Assembly: GCA_903868655.1 (NCBI GenBank)
Contig: CAIPWG010000175.1
Location: forward strand, 1 to 8,235
DNA length: 8,235 nucleotides
Direction of reading: 5' to 3'
DNA from: an uncultured Sphingomonadales bacterium
GTDB lineage: Bacteria; Pseudomonadota; Alphaproteobacteria; Sphingomonadales; Sphingomonadaceae
This document shows positions 1 to 6,889 of this stretch, piece after piece. Made by a program: the position numbers and the translations under genes. How positions within the stretch are numbered: the first letter of the stretch is position 1; every line of letters starts with the position of its first letter. The notes under the pieces are model-generated. The model was not told the DNA's origin and made no database searches. It worked only from the letters and a program-made list of their open reading frames with translations.

Positions 1-626
1 CCGAAGACAACATCCAGGTGTGCAATATCACCACTCCGGCCAACTACTTTCACGTGCTGCGCCGGCAGATGCACCGTTCGTTCCGCAAACCCCTGATTAT
101 CATGACGCCCAAAAGCCTGCTGCGTCACCCGATGGCCAAATCAGACGCCGGCGATTTCATCGGCGAAGGACATTTTCAGCGGATTCTGTCGGATATCAAC
201 GAACCTGCCGACGAAGCTACGCGCAAAGTCATCCTGTGCAGCGGCAAAGTCGCCTATGACTTGTTCGAAGCGCGCGACCAGCAGGGCCTGACAGATGTTC
301 AGATCATCCGTCTGGAACAACTTTACCCATTCCCGGGCGACCCGCTGAGCTTGCGCCTGTCGCGTATGCCGCAGCTGGAGGATGTGGTGTGGTGCCAGGA
401 AGAACCGCGCAACAACGGCGCATGGTTCTTCGTCGAACCAATGATCGAAGACGCATTGAAAGCCGCAGGCAGTAAAGTCACCCGGCCGCGCTATGCCGGT
501 CGTGTGGCCGCAGCCTCGCCGGCAACCGGGCTTGCCAAGCGTCATGCCAATGAACAGGCCGCACTGGTCGCCAATGCGCTGGCGCTGTCGGTGCGCGGCG
601 AAATCCGCCGCAAGAAAAAGGCCTGA
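1..626 (+). CDS. sucA: 2-oxoglutarate dehydrogenase E1 component, C-terminal part (5' end outside window)
   Basis: E1 is the thiamine-diphosphate decarboxylase of the 2-oxoglutarate dehydrogenase complex; it decarboxylates 2-oxoglutarate and passes the succinyl group to the lipoyl arm of E2 in the cytoplasmic TCA cycle. The open frame enters from the left edge (first whole codon at 3) and encodes the last 207 residues of a protein that is usually about 930-1000 long. Visible family motifs, in order, are VCNITTPANYFHVLRRQ, MTPKSLLRHP, CSGKVAYDL, EQLYPFP, WCQEEPRNNGAW, RYAGR and AASPATG, all matching the C-terminal end of SucA. The tail is basic (RRKKKA). A GTG at 18 is an internal valine codon, not a start. 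The gene ends 59 nt before sucB, which it presumably shares an mRNA with. The intervening stretch is pyrimidine-rich and shows no terminator. Confidence 0.96.
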   Translation, partial: EDNIQVCNITTPANYFHVLRRQMHRSFRKPLIIMTPKSLLRHPMAKSDAGDFIGEGHFQRILSDINEPADEATRKVILCSGKVAYDLFEARDQQGLTDVQIIRLEQLYPFPGDPLSLRLSRMPQLEDVVWCQEEPRNNGAWFFVEPMIEDALKAAGSKVTRPRYAGRVAAASPATGLAKRHANEQAALVANALALSVRGEIRRKKKA

Positions 627-671
627 TCGCGCTTTTCCTCTTCTCATTTTCTACCGCGCCAACCCCGCAGT

Positions 672-677
672 AAGGAA
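672..677 (+). promoter_or_regulatory. Ribosome binding site of sucB
   Basis: AAGGAA lies 8 nt before the ATG at 686. It fixes that ATG as the sucB start, and the protein begins with a standard lipoyl-domain N-terminus (MSIEVKVPTLGES). Confidence 0.75.
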
Positions 678-685
678 CCCAGGTT

Positions 686-1273
686 ATGTCCATCGAAGTC
701 AAAGTGCCGACGCTCGGCGAAAGCGTCAGCGAAGCGACCGTCGGCCAATGGCTGAAAAAGCCAGGCGAAGCGGTTGCGCTCGATGAGCCGATTGTCAGCC
801 TTGAAACCGACAAAGTCGCGGTTGATGTGCCAGCACCCGCTGCCGGTATTCTGGGTGATCTGATTGCCAATGAGGGCGATACCGTCTCGGTTGGCGCACT
901 GCTGGCGATGATTGAAGCCGCTGGCGTGGCGATTGCCCCTACCCCTGCCGTGGCTGCGCCGGCCCCGGCGTTGGCAGCACCTGCGCCCACCGCACCTGTC
1001 GCCACACCCGCTCCGGCCGTGGCCAAGGCAACTGTCGAAGGTGACGCCGCAGCGTTGTCGCCAGCGGTGCGCCGTGCCGTTCTGGAATATGGCATCGACC
1101 CTGCTACGGTCAAAGGCACGGGCGCCGGTGGCCGCCTGACCAAGGAAGACGTAATGGCCGCGGCCCAGGCCAAGGCCGCGACGCCCGCGGCCGCGCCGGT
1201 GGCTGCAACGGTGGCGGTGGCCGCCCCGTCGGGTCGCAATGAAGAACGCGTAAAAATGACGCGCCTACGTTAA
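686..1273 (+). CDS. sucB: SucB N-terminal fragment: lipoyl and subunit-binding domains (195 aa)
   Basis: This is what would be translated if the TAA is real. Residues 1-77 form a biotinyl/lipoyl domain, with the expected lipoylation lysine K43 in LETDKVAVDV. Residues about 78-118 are a flexible Ala/Pro linker. Residues about 121-160 are the peripheral subunit-binding domain, with the typical LSPAVRRAVLEYGID and KGTGAGGRLTKEDV segments. A second Ala-rich linker (about 161-183) leads to EERVKMTRLR, the first ten residues of the conserved lead into the catalytic domain, and then the stop. The fragment could fold and be lipoylated and could bind E1 or E3. It has no acyltransferase activity and could not assemble the E2 core. 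Confidence 0.7.
   Translation: MSIEVKVPTLGESVSEATVGQWLKKPGEAVALDEPIVSLETDKVAVDVPAPAAGILGDLIANEGDTVSVGALLAMIEAAGVAIAPTPAVAAPAPALAAPAPTAPVATPAPAVAKATVEGDAAALSPAVRRAVLEYGIDPATVKGTGAGGRLTKEDVMAAAQAKAATPAAAPVAATVAVAAPSGRNEERVKMTRLR
1271..1273 (+). other. Premature in-frame stop codon (TAA) in sucB
   Basis: The codons around it read CTA CGT TAA ACG ATT GCG. Conceptual translation is RLR*TIAKRL, where family members commonly have RLRQTIAKRL. CAA to TAA needs one C-to-T change. The following base is A, which is not a context I know to favour readthrough. No SECIS-like or other recoding element is evident downstream, and TAA is not a selenocysteine or pyrrolysine codon. Confidence 0.9.
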
Positions 1274-1342
1274 ACGATTGCGAAGCGGCTGAAGAGCGCG
1301 CAGGAAACCGCAGCGCTGCTGACCACGTTCAACGATGTCGAC

Positions 1343-1933
1343 ATGTCGGCGGTGATGGGCGCGCGCGACAAGTTCAAAGACGCATTCGAAAAGAAGCACG
1401 GCATCAAGCTGGGATTTATGTCGTTCTTTGCCAAGGCTTCGGTCCTGGCGCTGAAAGACATCCCTTCGGTGAATGCGCGCATCGAAGGTGATGAAATCGT
1501 CTATCACGACTATGTCGATATCTCGATCGCAGTCTCTGCCCCCAACGGGCTGGTCGTGCCGGTGGTGCGTGATTGCGACAAGCTGTCGTTCGCCGGGATC
1601 GAAGCCGCGATTGCCGGGTTTGGCAAGAAAGCCCGCGATGGCACGCTGACTATGGATGACATGAAGGGTGGCACGTTCACCATTTCAAACGGCGGCGTGT
1701 TCGGCGGCCTGATGTCGACCCCGATCATCAACCCGCCGCAGTCGGCCGTGCTCGGCCTGCATCGCATCGAAGACCGTCCGGTGGTGCGCAATGGCCAGAT
1801 CGTAATCCGGCCGATGATGTATATCGCGTTGTCGTACGACCACCGCCTGATCGATGGTCGCGAAGCCGTGACCGCGCTCAAGACCATCAAGGAAGCCATC
1901 GAGGAACCGACGCGCCTGTTGATCGATCTCTGA
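1343..1933 (+). CDS. sucB: SucB C-terminal fragment: catalytic acyltransferase domain (196 aa from first internal ATG)
   Basis: This is the downstream part of the interrupted sucB, in the same frame. The first ATG after the stop is at 1343 (residue 220 of the full protein). It has no Shine-Dalgarno sequence before it, so independent translation is doubtful. It would also lack about 23 residues (TIAKRL...FNDVD) of the catalytic domain's N-terminus. The remainder is typical 2-oxoacid dehydrogenase acyltransferase: [33 protein letters not shown], and the active-site [13 protein letters not shown], with catalytic His at full-length residue 386 and Asp at 390. The C-terminus, [10 protein letters not shown], is the usual SucB ending. 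There are no further stops or frameshifts. Confidence 0.65.
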   Translation: MSAVMGARDKFKDAFEKKHGIKLGFMSFFAKASVLALKDIPSVNARIEGDEIVYHDYVDISIAVSAPNGLVVPVVRDCDKLSFAGIEAAIAGFGKKARDGTLTMDDMKGGTFTISNGGVFGGLMSTPIINPPQSAVLGLHRIEDRPVVRNGQIVIRPMMYIALSYDHRLIDGREAVTALKTIKEAIEEPTRLLIDL

Positions 1934-1956
1934 TCCTTCAATACCGTTGGCATCGC

Positions 1957-1962
1957 AAAGGA
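1957..1962 (+). promoter_or_regulatory. Ribosome binding site of lpd
   Basis: AAAGGA lies 8 nt before the ATG at 1971. This supports 1971 over the upstream in-frame TTG at 1947, which would add eight residues (MASQRTIA) not expected in the family. Confidence 0.75.
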
Positions 1963-1970
1963 CCATCGCC

Positions 1971-3371
1971 ATGGCTGAATACGACTACGACGTGCTGGTA
2001 ATCGGCGCTGGCCCCGGCGGCTATGTTGCCGCAATCCGCGCTGCGCAACTGGGGCTGAAAACCGCGTGTGCCGAAGGGCGTGCAACGCTGGGCGGCACGT
2101 GCCTGAATGTCGGATGCATTCCGTCGAAGGCACTGCTTCACGGCTCTGAATTGTTTGACGAAGCCGCCAACGGTACGATGGCAAAGTTCGGGGTCAAAGC
2201 CACCGGCGTGGAACTCGATCTGGACGTGATGCAGGCCGAAAAAGCCAGCGCGGTCAAGGAACTGACCGGCGGGATCGAATTCCTGTTCAAGAAGAACAAA
2301 GTAACCTGGCTCAAAGGCCATGCCAGTTTCGCCGATGCGCATACTGTCGATGTGGCGGGCGCCAAAGTTACTGCCAAACATATCGTGATCGCCACCGGAT
2401 CGTCGGTAACGCCACTGCCGGGCGTGTCGGTCGACAACGATGCCGGGCTGATCGTCGATTCAACCGGCGCATTGGCGCTGACCAAAGTCCCCGGGCACCT
2501 TGCGGTGATCGGCGGCGGCGTGATCGGGATGGAACTGGGTTCGGTGTGGCGGCGTTTGGGCGCCAAAGTCACCGTGATCGAATATCTGGATCAACTGTTT
2601 CCCGGCATGGACAACGATGTCCGCAAAGAAGCCGCGAAAATATTCAAGAAGCAAGGTTTTGACCTGAAGCTTTCGACCAAAGTCACAGCCGTTGCGGTGA
2701 ACGATGGCAAGGCTACGCTGACGCTGGAACCCGCAGCCGGTGGCGCAGCCGAAACGCTGGATGCCGATGTTGTGCTGGTGGCGATTGGCCGCCGGCCCAA
2801 CACCGCCGGGCTTGGTCTGGACGCCATTGGCCTGACACCCAATGCACGCGGCCAGATCGAAACCGACCATGAATTCCGCACCGCCGTCGATGGCGTATGG
2901 GCAATCGGCGATGTTATTCCAGGGCCGATGCTGGCACACAAGGCGGAGGACGAAGGCATCGCCGTTGCAGAAAACATCGCCGGGCTGACCGGGATCGTCA
3001 ACCATGCGGTCATTCCCGGCGTGGTTTATACCGCACCCGAATTTGCCGGTGTTGGCCTGACCGAAGACGCCGCCAAAGCGCTCGGCGAGATCAAGGTCGG
3101 CAAGTTTCCGATGATGGCAAACAGCCGCGCCAAGACCAATCGCGAAGGCGACGGTTTTGTCAAAATTATCGCCGATGCCAAGACCGACCGCGTGCTTGGC
3201 GTGTGGATCGTCGCTACACTGGCGGGCACGATGATCGCCGAAGCTGCGCTGGCAATGGAATTTGGTGCGACCAGCGAAGACATCGCCTATACCTGCCACG
3301 CCCACCCGACCCATTCCGAGGCGCTCAAAGAAGCGGCGATGGCAGTGACGGGCAAGCCCATCCATATCTGA
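1971..3371 (+). CDS. lpd: Dihydrolipoyl dehydrogenase (E3)
   Basis: E3 is a FAD-dependent homodimer that reoxidises the dihydrolipoyl arm of E2 and reduces NAD+. Here it most likely serves the 2-oxoglutarate dehydrogenase complex encoded just upstream. The product is 466 residues, the normal family length. The FAD-binding GAGPGG is at residues 12-17. The redox-active disulfide is C44/C49 in GGTCLNVGCIPSK. A second FAD contact is ATGS at 141-144, and the NAD-binding GGGVIGMELG is at 181-190. The region IGRRPNT and the FAD-contacting AIGDVIPGPMLAHKAEDEG follow. The dimerisation domain ends with the catalytic HAHPTHSE (base H445 with E450). Only 37 nt separate it from sucB, so it is co-transcribed. 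The sucB stop would leave about 0.66 kb of poorly translated mRNA ahead of it and could reduce its expression through polarity. Nothing is missing from the enzyme itself. Confidence 0.97.
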   Translation: MAEYDYDVLVIGAGPGGYVAAIRAAQLGLKTACAEGRATLGGTCLNVGCIPSKALLHGSELFDEAANGTMAKFGVKATGVELDLDVMQAEKASAVKELTGGIEFLFKKNKVTWLKGHASFADAHTVDVAGAKVTAKHIVIATGSSVTPLPGVSVDNDAGLIVDSTGALALTKVPGHLAVIGGGVIGMELGSVWRRLGAKVTVIEYLDQLFPGMDNDVRKEAAKIFKKQGFDLKLSTKVTAVAVNDGKATLTLEPAAGGAAETLDADVVLVAIGRRPNTAGLGLDAIGLTPNARGQIETDHEFRTAVDGVWAIGDVIPGPMLAHKAEDEGIAVAENIAGLTGIVNHAVIPGVVYTAPEFAGVGLTEDAAKALGEIKVGKFPMMANSRAKTNREGDGFVKIIADAKTDRVLGVWIVATLAGTMIAEAALAMEFGATSEDIAYTCHAHPTHSEALKEAAMAVTGKPIHI

Positions 3372-3381
3372 CGTGAGAAGT

Positions 3382-3406
3382 CTCCCCCCACGGGCGGTGG
3401 GGGGAG
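3382..3406. terminator. Hairpin between convergent lpd and MDR genes, probable bidirectional terminator
   Basis: A perfect 10-bp inverted repeat (CTCCCCCCAC at 3382-3391, GTGGGGGGAG at 3397-3406) encloses a 5-nt loop (GGGCG). It sits in the 46-bp gap between the two convergent stop codons. The stem is almost all G-C and should be very stable in transcripts from either strand. There is no real U-run after it in either direction, so it may end transcription inefficiently or act mainly as a 3'-end stabilising structure. Confidence 0.7.
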
Positions 3407-3417
3407 CAGCGCAAAAC

Positions 3418-4416
3418 TTACCCGATTTCGACGACCACTTTGCCGACTGCCAGCCGGTTTTCCAGGCTTGCAATGGCTTCTGCACCGCGTTCGAGCGGAT
3501 AGCGTGCCGAAATGCGTGGTGCGATCCGCCCATCTTTCAGCATCGCAAACAATTCGGCAACTTCATGCTTGAACCGTACCGGCTCACGCGCGGTGAAAGC
3601 ACCCCAAAACACACCGCACACATCGCACGATTTCAGCAGCGTCAGATTCAGCGGCAGCCGGGCAATCCCTGCGGGGAAACCGACCACCAGGAAGCGTCCT
3701 TCCCACGCAATTGCGCGCAAAGCCGGCTCGGAATAGTCGCCACCGACAATATCATAGACAATATTGGCGCCCTGGGGACCACAAGCCACCTTGAATGCTT
3801 CGGCCAGTTCCTTGCTCTGCGCCTTGTCGAACGGTCCGCGACCGTAAATCACGACATCGTCCGCACCTGCTTCGCGCGCCAACGCGGCTTTGTCTTCGGA
3901 CGAAACCCCTGCGATCACGCGCGCACCGAAAGCCTTGGACAGTTCGATAGCAGACAATCCGACGCCGCCCGCAGCCCCGAGCACCAGCACGACATCGCCA
4001 GCCTTGATATGCCCGCGATCGACCAGCCCGTGATAGTTGGTGCCATACGTCATCAACAGCGACGCACCGGTGTCAAAATCCACCCCATCGGGCAGCGCAA
4101 ACAACCGATTGTGTTCGACCACGGCATGTGTGGCCAGACCGCCATTGCCGACCATGCCGATCACCCGATCGCCAACGGCCCAGCCGGTCACGCCATCGCC
4201 CAACGCGGTAATCACACCCGCGATCTCGCTGCCCGGAGCAAACGGACGCGCGGGCCGGAACTGGTACAAATCACGGATGATCAGGGTATCGGGAAAGTTG
4301 ATCGAGCAGGCTTTGACCGCAACCACCACTTGCCCGGGCCCGGCTACGGGATCGGGCATGTCTTCGAGCAACAGCGTTTCGGGTCCGCCCGCAGAATGGC
4401 TGAGCAAGGCTTTCAT
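3418..4416 (-). CDS. Zinc-independent MDR oxidoreductase, NADPH:quinone oxidoreductase type
   Basis: This is a 332-residue member of the medium-chain dehydrogenase/reductase superfamily, the usual length for the quinone oxidoreductase branch. Residues about 1-120 form the GroES-like substrate domain (MKALLSHSAGGPETL, then SINFPDTL, PGSEIAGVI and GDRVIG). Residues about 121-260 form the Rossmann domain, with the nucleotide-binding LGAAGGVGLSAIEL (GAAGGVG at 147-153). The zinc ligands of alcohol dehydrogenases are absent, including the GHE motif, which here is GSE. The protein therefore probably reduces an activated double bond or quinone with NADPH in the cytoplasm. The real substrate cannot be told from sequence; enoyl reductases and acryloyl-CoA reductase-like proteins look alike. 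The ATG at 4416 is preceded by GGGAG 7 nt away. It lies 124 nt downstream of leuD on the same strand, with no evident functional link. Confidence 0.9.
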   Translation of the reverse strand: MKALLSHSAGGPETLLLEDMPDPVAGPGQVVVAVKACSINFPDTLIIRDLYQFRPARPFAPGSEIAGVITALGDGVTGWAVGDRVIGMVGNGGLATHAVVEHNRLFALPDGVDFDTGASLLMTYGTNYHGLVDRGHIKAGDVVLVLGAAGGVGLSAIELSKAFGARVIAGVSSEDKAALAREAGADDVVIYGRGPFDKAQSKELAEAFKVACGPQGANIVYDIVGGDYSEPALRAIAWEGRFLVVGFPAGIARLPLNLTLLKSCDVCGVFWGAFTAREPVRFKHEVAELFAMLKDGRIAPRISARYPLERGAEAIASLENRLAVGKVVVEIG

Positions 4417-4423
4417 GCATAAT

Positions 4424-4428
4424 CTCCC
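4424..4428 (-). promoter_or_regulatory. Ribosome binding site of the MDR oxidoreductase gene
   Basis: On the - strand GGGAG ends 7 nt before the ATG at 4416. This gives the gene its own translation start, independent of the upstream leuD. Confidence 0.65.
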
Positions 4429-4470
4429 GCATCGTGTTTTGAGCGGGGCCTGTTCGCGAAATGAAATTGA

Positions 4471-4492
4471 CAGGCGCCCGCCATGACGCCTG
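4471..4492 (-). terminator. Possible weak terminator after leuD
   Basis: A 6-bp inverted repeat (CAGGCG at 4471-4476, CGCCTG at 4487-4492) with a 10-nt loop lies about 50 nt past the leuD stop. On the - strand it is followed by a moderately T-rich stretch (TCAATTTCATTT). The stem is short and the loop long, so this is only a candidate. The rest of the leuD-MDR gap shows no promoter I would commit to. Confidence 0.3.
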
Positions 4493-4540
4493 CATTCGTG
4501 CCAACATTTGTGCAGATTGAAAAGGTATTTAAGCGATCAT

Positions 4541-5143
4541 TTAAGCCGAGACCAAGACGCCTTTGGCCAGAAACGGCCGTTGGTTGCGCACCTGATTTTC
4601 GAACACGCCGATCGCATCGCTTTGCGCCAAAGTCAGCCCGACTTCATCAAGGCCGTTGAGCAGACATGTCTTGCGAAACGGATCGATGTCAAAGTTGAAA
4701 CGATCCTGAAACGGCGTGGTCACGGTCTGACTGTCGAGATCGACATGGATCGGGTGAGTCCTCGCGACTTCGACCAGACGATCCACTGCTGCTTGCGGCA
4801 AGACCACGGTCAAAATGCCGTTTTTGAAGGCATTGCCTGAAAAGATATCTGAAAACGACGGCGCAATAACCGCGCGCACGCCCAAGTCGAGCAGTGCCCA
4901 CGCGGCATGTTCACGGCTGGACCCGCACCCGAAATTGTCACCCGCAACGAGGATCGGCGAGCCCGAAAATTCGGCGCTGTCAAACAGGTTTTCAGGGTCG
5001 GTGCGCAGGCTTTCAAACGCACCGCGCCCCAGCCCTTCGCGCGTAATCGTTTTGAGCCAATGCGACGGAATGATCACATCGGTATCGACATTTTTCTGGC
5101 CGAACGGATAAGCGCGGCCTTCGATCGTGGTAACGGGTTCCAT
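4541..5143 (-). CDS. leuD: 3-isopropylmalate dehydratase, small subunit
   Basis: LeuD is the swivelling small subunit of isopropylmalate isomerase. With LeuC it converts 2-isopropylmalate to 3-isopropylmalate in leucine synthesis, in the cytoplasm. The product is 200 residues, typical for the family. Diagnostic motifs are [14 protein letters not shown] (residues 18-31), [17 protein letters not shown] (68-84) and [16 protein letters not shown] (94-109), all normal for this subunit. The C-terminal region ([21 protein letters not shown]) also fits. The ATG at 5143 follows the stop of the upstream 64-residue gene by 6 nt and has no visible Shine-Dalgarno sequence. Translation is therefore probably coupled to that gene. 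It is the last gene of the leuC operon. Nothing is truncated or odd in the protein. Confidence 0.96.
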   Translation of the reverse strand: MEPVTTIEGRAYPFGQKNVDTDVIIPSHWLKTITREGLGRGAFESLRTDPENLFDSAEFSGSPILVAGDNFGCGSSREHAAWALLDLGVRAVIAPSFSDIFSGNAFKNGILTVVLPQAAVDRLVEVARTHPIHVDLDSQTVTTPFQDRFNFDIDPFRKTCLLNGLDEVGLTLAQSDAIGVFENQVRNQRPFLAKGVLVSA

Positions 5144-5149
5144 GGCAGA

Positions 5150-5344
5150 TCAATCGGTTTCGGGTGGAAGTTTCGGCAGGGCCGGCGTCTTGGCTTTGTC
5201 TGCGCGGTCCTTGCGGCGTGAGGCATAGAGAAGCGCGGCGGCTACTGCGGCCGATCCGATCGCAGCACCGGCAATCGCGGCTGCACCGGTCCACGAACCA
5301 TTGCCACTGGTCGCTGCAGACGACGTTTCGTTCTTTTTGCTCAC
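5150..5344 (-). CDS. Small single-span membrane protein between leuC and leuD
   Basis: This is a 64-residue protein of unknown function. Residues 1-18 are polar (Ser/Thr/Asn-rich). Residues about 19-41 form one hydrophobic Ala/Gly-rich segment (TGAAAIAGAAIGSAAVAAAL plus LYA), long enough to cross the membrane and carrying a GxxxG helix-packing motif (G26, G30). A basic stretch (RRKDRADKAK, 43-52) follows, then a Pro-rich tail ending PPETD. By the positive-inside rule the tail should be cytoplasmic. There is no cleavage site or lipobox. The start is GTG at 5344, supported by GAGGAG 7 nt upstream, the best ribosome binding site in the window. It starts 79 nt after leuC and ends 6 nt before leuD, so it belongs to the leucine operon. 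I do not recognise it as a named family. The strong ribosome binding site argues that it is really translated. Confidence 0.75.
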   Translation of the reverse strand: MSKKNETSSAATSGNGSWTGAAAIAGAAIGSAAVAAALLYASRRKDRADKAKTPALPKLPPETD

Positions 5345-5351
5345 CTCGGTA

Positions 5352-5357
5352 CTCCTC
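5352..5357 (-). promoter_or_regulatory. Strong ribosome binding site of the small membrane protein gene
   Basis: GAGGAG on the - strand lies 7 nt before a GTG start at 5344. It decides the GTG start and is the only good Shine-Dalgarno sequence between the leuC stop and leuD. It may therefore also drive leuD by translational coupling. Confidence 0.75.
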
Positions 5358-5423
5358 GTTATCTTTCGCGTCGGTCTGGCTTAGCACGCGTGGCTTACCA
5401 CCACTTGAACAGACCGTTCGGCT

Positions 5424-6857
5424 TCAGATCAGGTTTCGCACATCGGTCAGATGCCCCGCCACCGCAGCTGCGGCTGCCATCGCCGGGCTGACCAGATGGG
5501 TACGCGCGCCCGGACCCTGACGCCCGACGAAATTGCGGTTGCTGGTCGATGCGCAGCGTTCGCCTGCCGGGACTTTGTCGGGATTCATGCCCAGACATGC
5601 CGAACAGCCGGGTTCGCGCCATTCAAAGCCCGCCTCGACAAATACACGATCCAGCCCTTCGGCCTCAGCCATGGCCTTGACCAGTCCCGAACCAGGAACA
5701 ACGATTGCCCAGGTCACGGTGTCGGCCTTGCGACGACCCTTGAGAACGGCCGCAGCGGCGCGCAGGTCTTCGATCCGGCTGTTGGTGCAACTGCCGATAA
5801 AAACATTCTGGATCGGAACTTGTGCCATAGGCTGGCCGGGTTCGAGGCCCATATAAGCCAGCGATTTTGCCGCCGCTTCGCGCTTGGACGCATCGGCAAA
5901 GCTGTCGGGAGCGGGTACAACCCCTGTGATCGGCACGACGTCTTCAGGGCTGGTGCCCCAGGTTACGCTGGGCCCGATATCGGCAGCATTGATCACCACG
6001 ACTTTGTCATATGTTGCACCGGGATCAGTGGCGAGGCTGCGCCACCAGGCAACCGCCATGTCCCAATCGTCACCCTTGGGCGCGTAAGGGCGACCTTTGA
6101 CATAGGCCTCGGTCTTGGCATCGGGTGCGATCAGGCCTGCGCGCGCGCCGTGTTCGATTGCCATGTTCGAAACGGTCAGCCGCCCCTCGATCGACAATGC
6201 GCGGATGGCCGAGCCGGTATATTCGATTACATACCCGGTGCCACCGGCTGCGCCGAGCACCCCGGTGATATGCAAAACCAGGTCCTTCGCGGTCACGCCC
6301 GGCCCCAAATCGCCCTCGATGCGAACTTCCATCGCTTTCGACTGCTTGAGCAGCAGTGTTTGCGTGGCCAATACGTGTTCGACTTCGCTGGTGCCGATGC
6401 CAAACGCCAAGGCTCCGAGCCCGCCGTGACACGCGGTATGGCTGTCGCCACACACGATCGTCGCGCCCGGCAAGGAAAAGCCCTGTTCGGGGCCGACCAC
6501 ATGAACAATGCCCTGTTCTGCATCGGCATCGCCAATGTAACGAATACCAAATTCGGGCGCGTTGCGTTCGAGTGCGGCAAGTTGCTGCGCGCTTTCGACG
6601 TCTTCGATCGCAATGCGGTGCCCCGCGCTATCGCGCCGCGCGGTCGTCGGCAGATTGTGATCCGGCACAGCCAGCGTCAGATCGGGACGGCGAACTTTGC
6701 GTCCGGCCAATCTTAGCGCCTCAAACGCCTGCGGGCTGGTCACTTCGTGAACCAGGTGCCGATCGATATAGACCAGGCAGGTGCCGTCATCGCGGCGTTC
6801 AACAACGTGGGCGTCCCAGATTTTCTGGTAAAGCGTGCGGGGGTTTGTCGTGACCAT
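5424..6857 (-). CDS. leuC: 3-isopropylmalate dehydratase, large subunit
   Basis: LeuC is the [4Fe-4S] catalytic subunit of isopropylmalate isomerase, an aconitase-family enzyme of leucine synthesis that works with LeuD. With the start at 6857 the product is 477 residues, close to the usual 465-475. Family features are [13 protein letters not shown] (7-19), [14 protein letters not shown] (61-74), [20 protein letters not shown] (135-154), and the three cluster cysteines: C357 in [14 protein letters not shown], and C418 and C421 in [12 protein letters not shown]. It ends [25 protein letters not shown], as expected. An upstream in-frame ATG at 6902 would add 15 basic residues unlike the family. 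Neither start has a clear Shine-Dalgarno sequence, and I prefer 6857 on homology. It is the first gene of the leuC / small membrane protein / leuD operon and is divergent from crtZ. Confidence 0.95.
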   Translation of the reverse strand: MVTTNPRTLYQKIWDAHVVERRDDGTCLVYIDRHLVHEVTSPQAFEALRLAGRKVRRPDLTLAVPDHNLPTTARRDSAGHRIAIEDVESAQQLAALERNAPEFGIRYIGDADAEQGIVHVVGPEQGFSLPGATIVCGDSHTACHGGLGALAFGIGTSEVEHVLATQTLLLKQSKAMEVRIEGDLGPGVTAKDLVLHITGVLGAAGGTGYVIEYTGSAIRALSIEGRLTVSNMAIEHGARAGLIAPDAKTEAYVKGRPYAPKGDDWDMAVAWWRSLATDPGATYDKVVVINAADIGPSVTWGTSPEDVVPITGVVPAPDSFADASKREAAAKSLAYMGLEPGQPMAQVPIQNVFIGSCTNSRIEDLRAAAAVLKGRRKADTVTWAIVVPGSGLVKAMAEAEGLDRVFVEAGFEWREPGCSACLGMNPDKVPAGERCASTSNRNFVGRQGPGARTHLVSPAMAAAAAVAGHLTDVRNLI

Positions 6858-6889
6858 GCGCAACCGGTTAAGCCTGCGCGCCCCGGATT

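Larger units (their letters stand above)
686..1933 (+). pseudogene. sucB: Dihydrolipoyl succinyltransferase (2-oxoglutarate dehydrogenase E2), interrupted by an in-frame TAA
   Basis: E2 is the core of the 2-oxoglutarate dehydrogenase complex: its lipoyl arm collects the succinyl group from E1 and its catalytic domain transfers it to CoA. Apart from one stop codon, the frame is open for 416 codons, giving a 415-residue protein (E. coli SucB is about 405). The order is lipoyl domain, Ala/Pro linker, subunit-binding domain, second linker and catalytic domain. Codon 196 (1271-1273) is TAA within [15 protein letters not shown]. Many alphaproteobacterial E2 proteins have glutamine there, so one C-to-T change in CAA explains it. 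The frame is unchanged on both sides, so this is not a frameshift. All other family motifs, including the catalytic HRLIDG, are intact, which points to a recent mutation or a base error. If real, it should abolish normal E2, because the lipoyl and catalytic domains would no longer be joined. I call it a pseudogene provisionally. Confidence 0.85.

Noticed and set aside
1265..1345. A frameshift in sucB
   Set aside because: Codons before and after the stop are in the same frame (686 and 1343 differ by a multiple of three), and the translation continues the family sequence without a gap, so it is a point nonsense codon.
1947..1970. TTG at 1947 as the lpd start
   Set aside because: It lies before the AAAGGA ribosome binding site, which serves the ATG at 1971, and it adds residues not expected in E3.
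2460..3533. Long - strand frame (357 codons) antisense to lpd
   Set aside because: It is the mirror of a strongly conserved lpd coding frame in GC-rich DNA, and its translation shows no recognisable domain and is rich in Cys, His and Arg.
3373..4422. + strand frame (349 codons) opposite the MDR gene
   Set aside because: It mirrors the MDR coding frame, begins inside the terminator gap and has no credible start signal.
4490..4510. TTGGCACGAATGC on the - strand as a sigma-54 promoter for the MDR gene
   Set aside because: The GG and GC elements are not at the required spacing; only three bases separate TGGCAC from TGC.
5451..6716. Long + strand frame (421 codons) antisense to leuC
   Set aside because: It overlaps leuC almost entirely, has no family features, and leuC's cluster cysteines and signatures prove the - strand frame is the real one.
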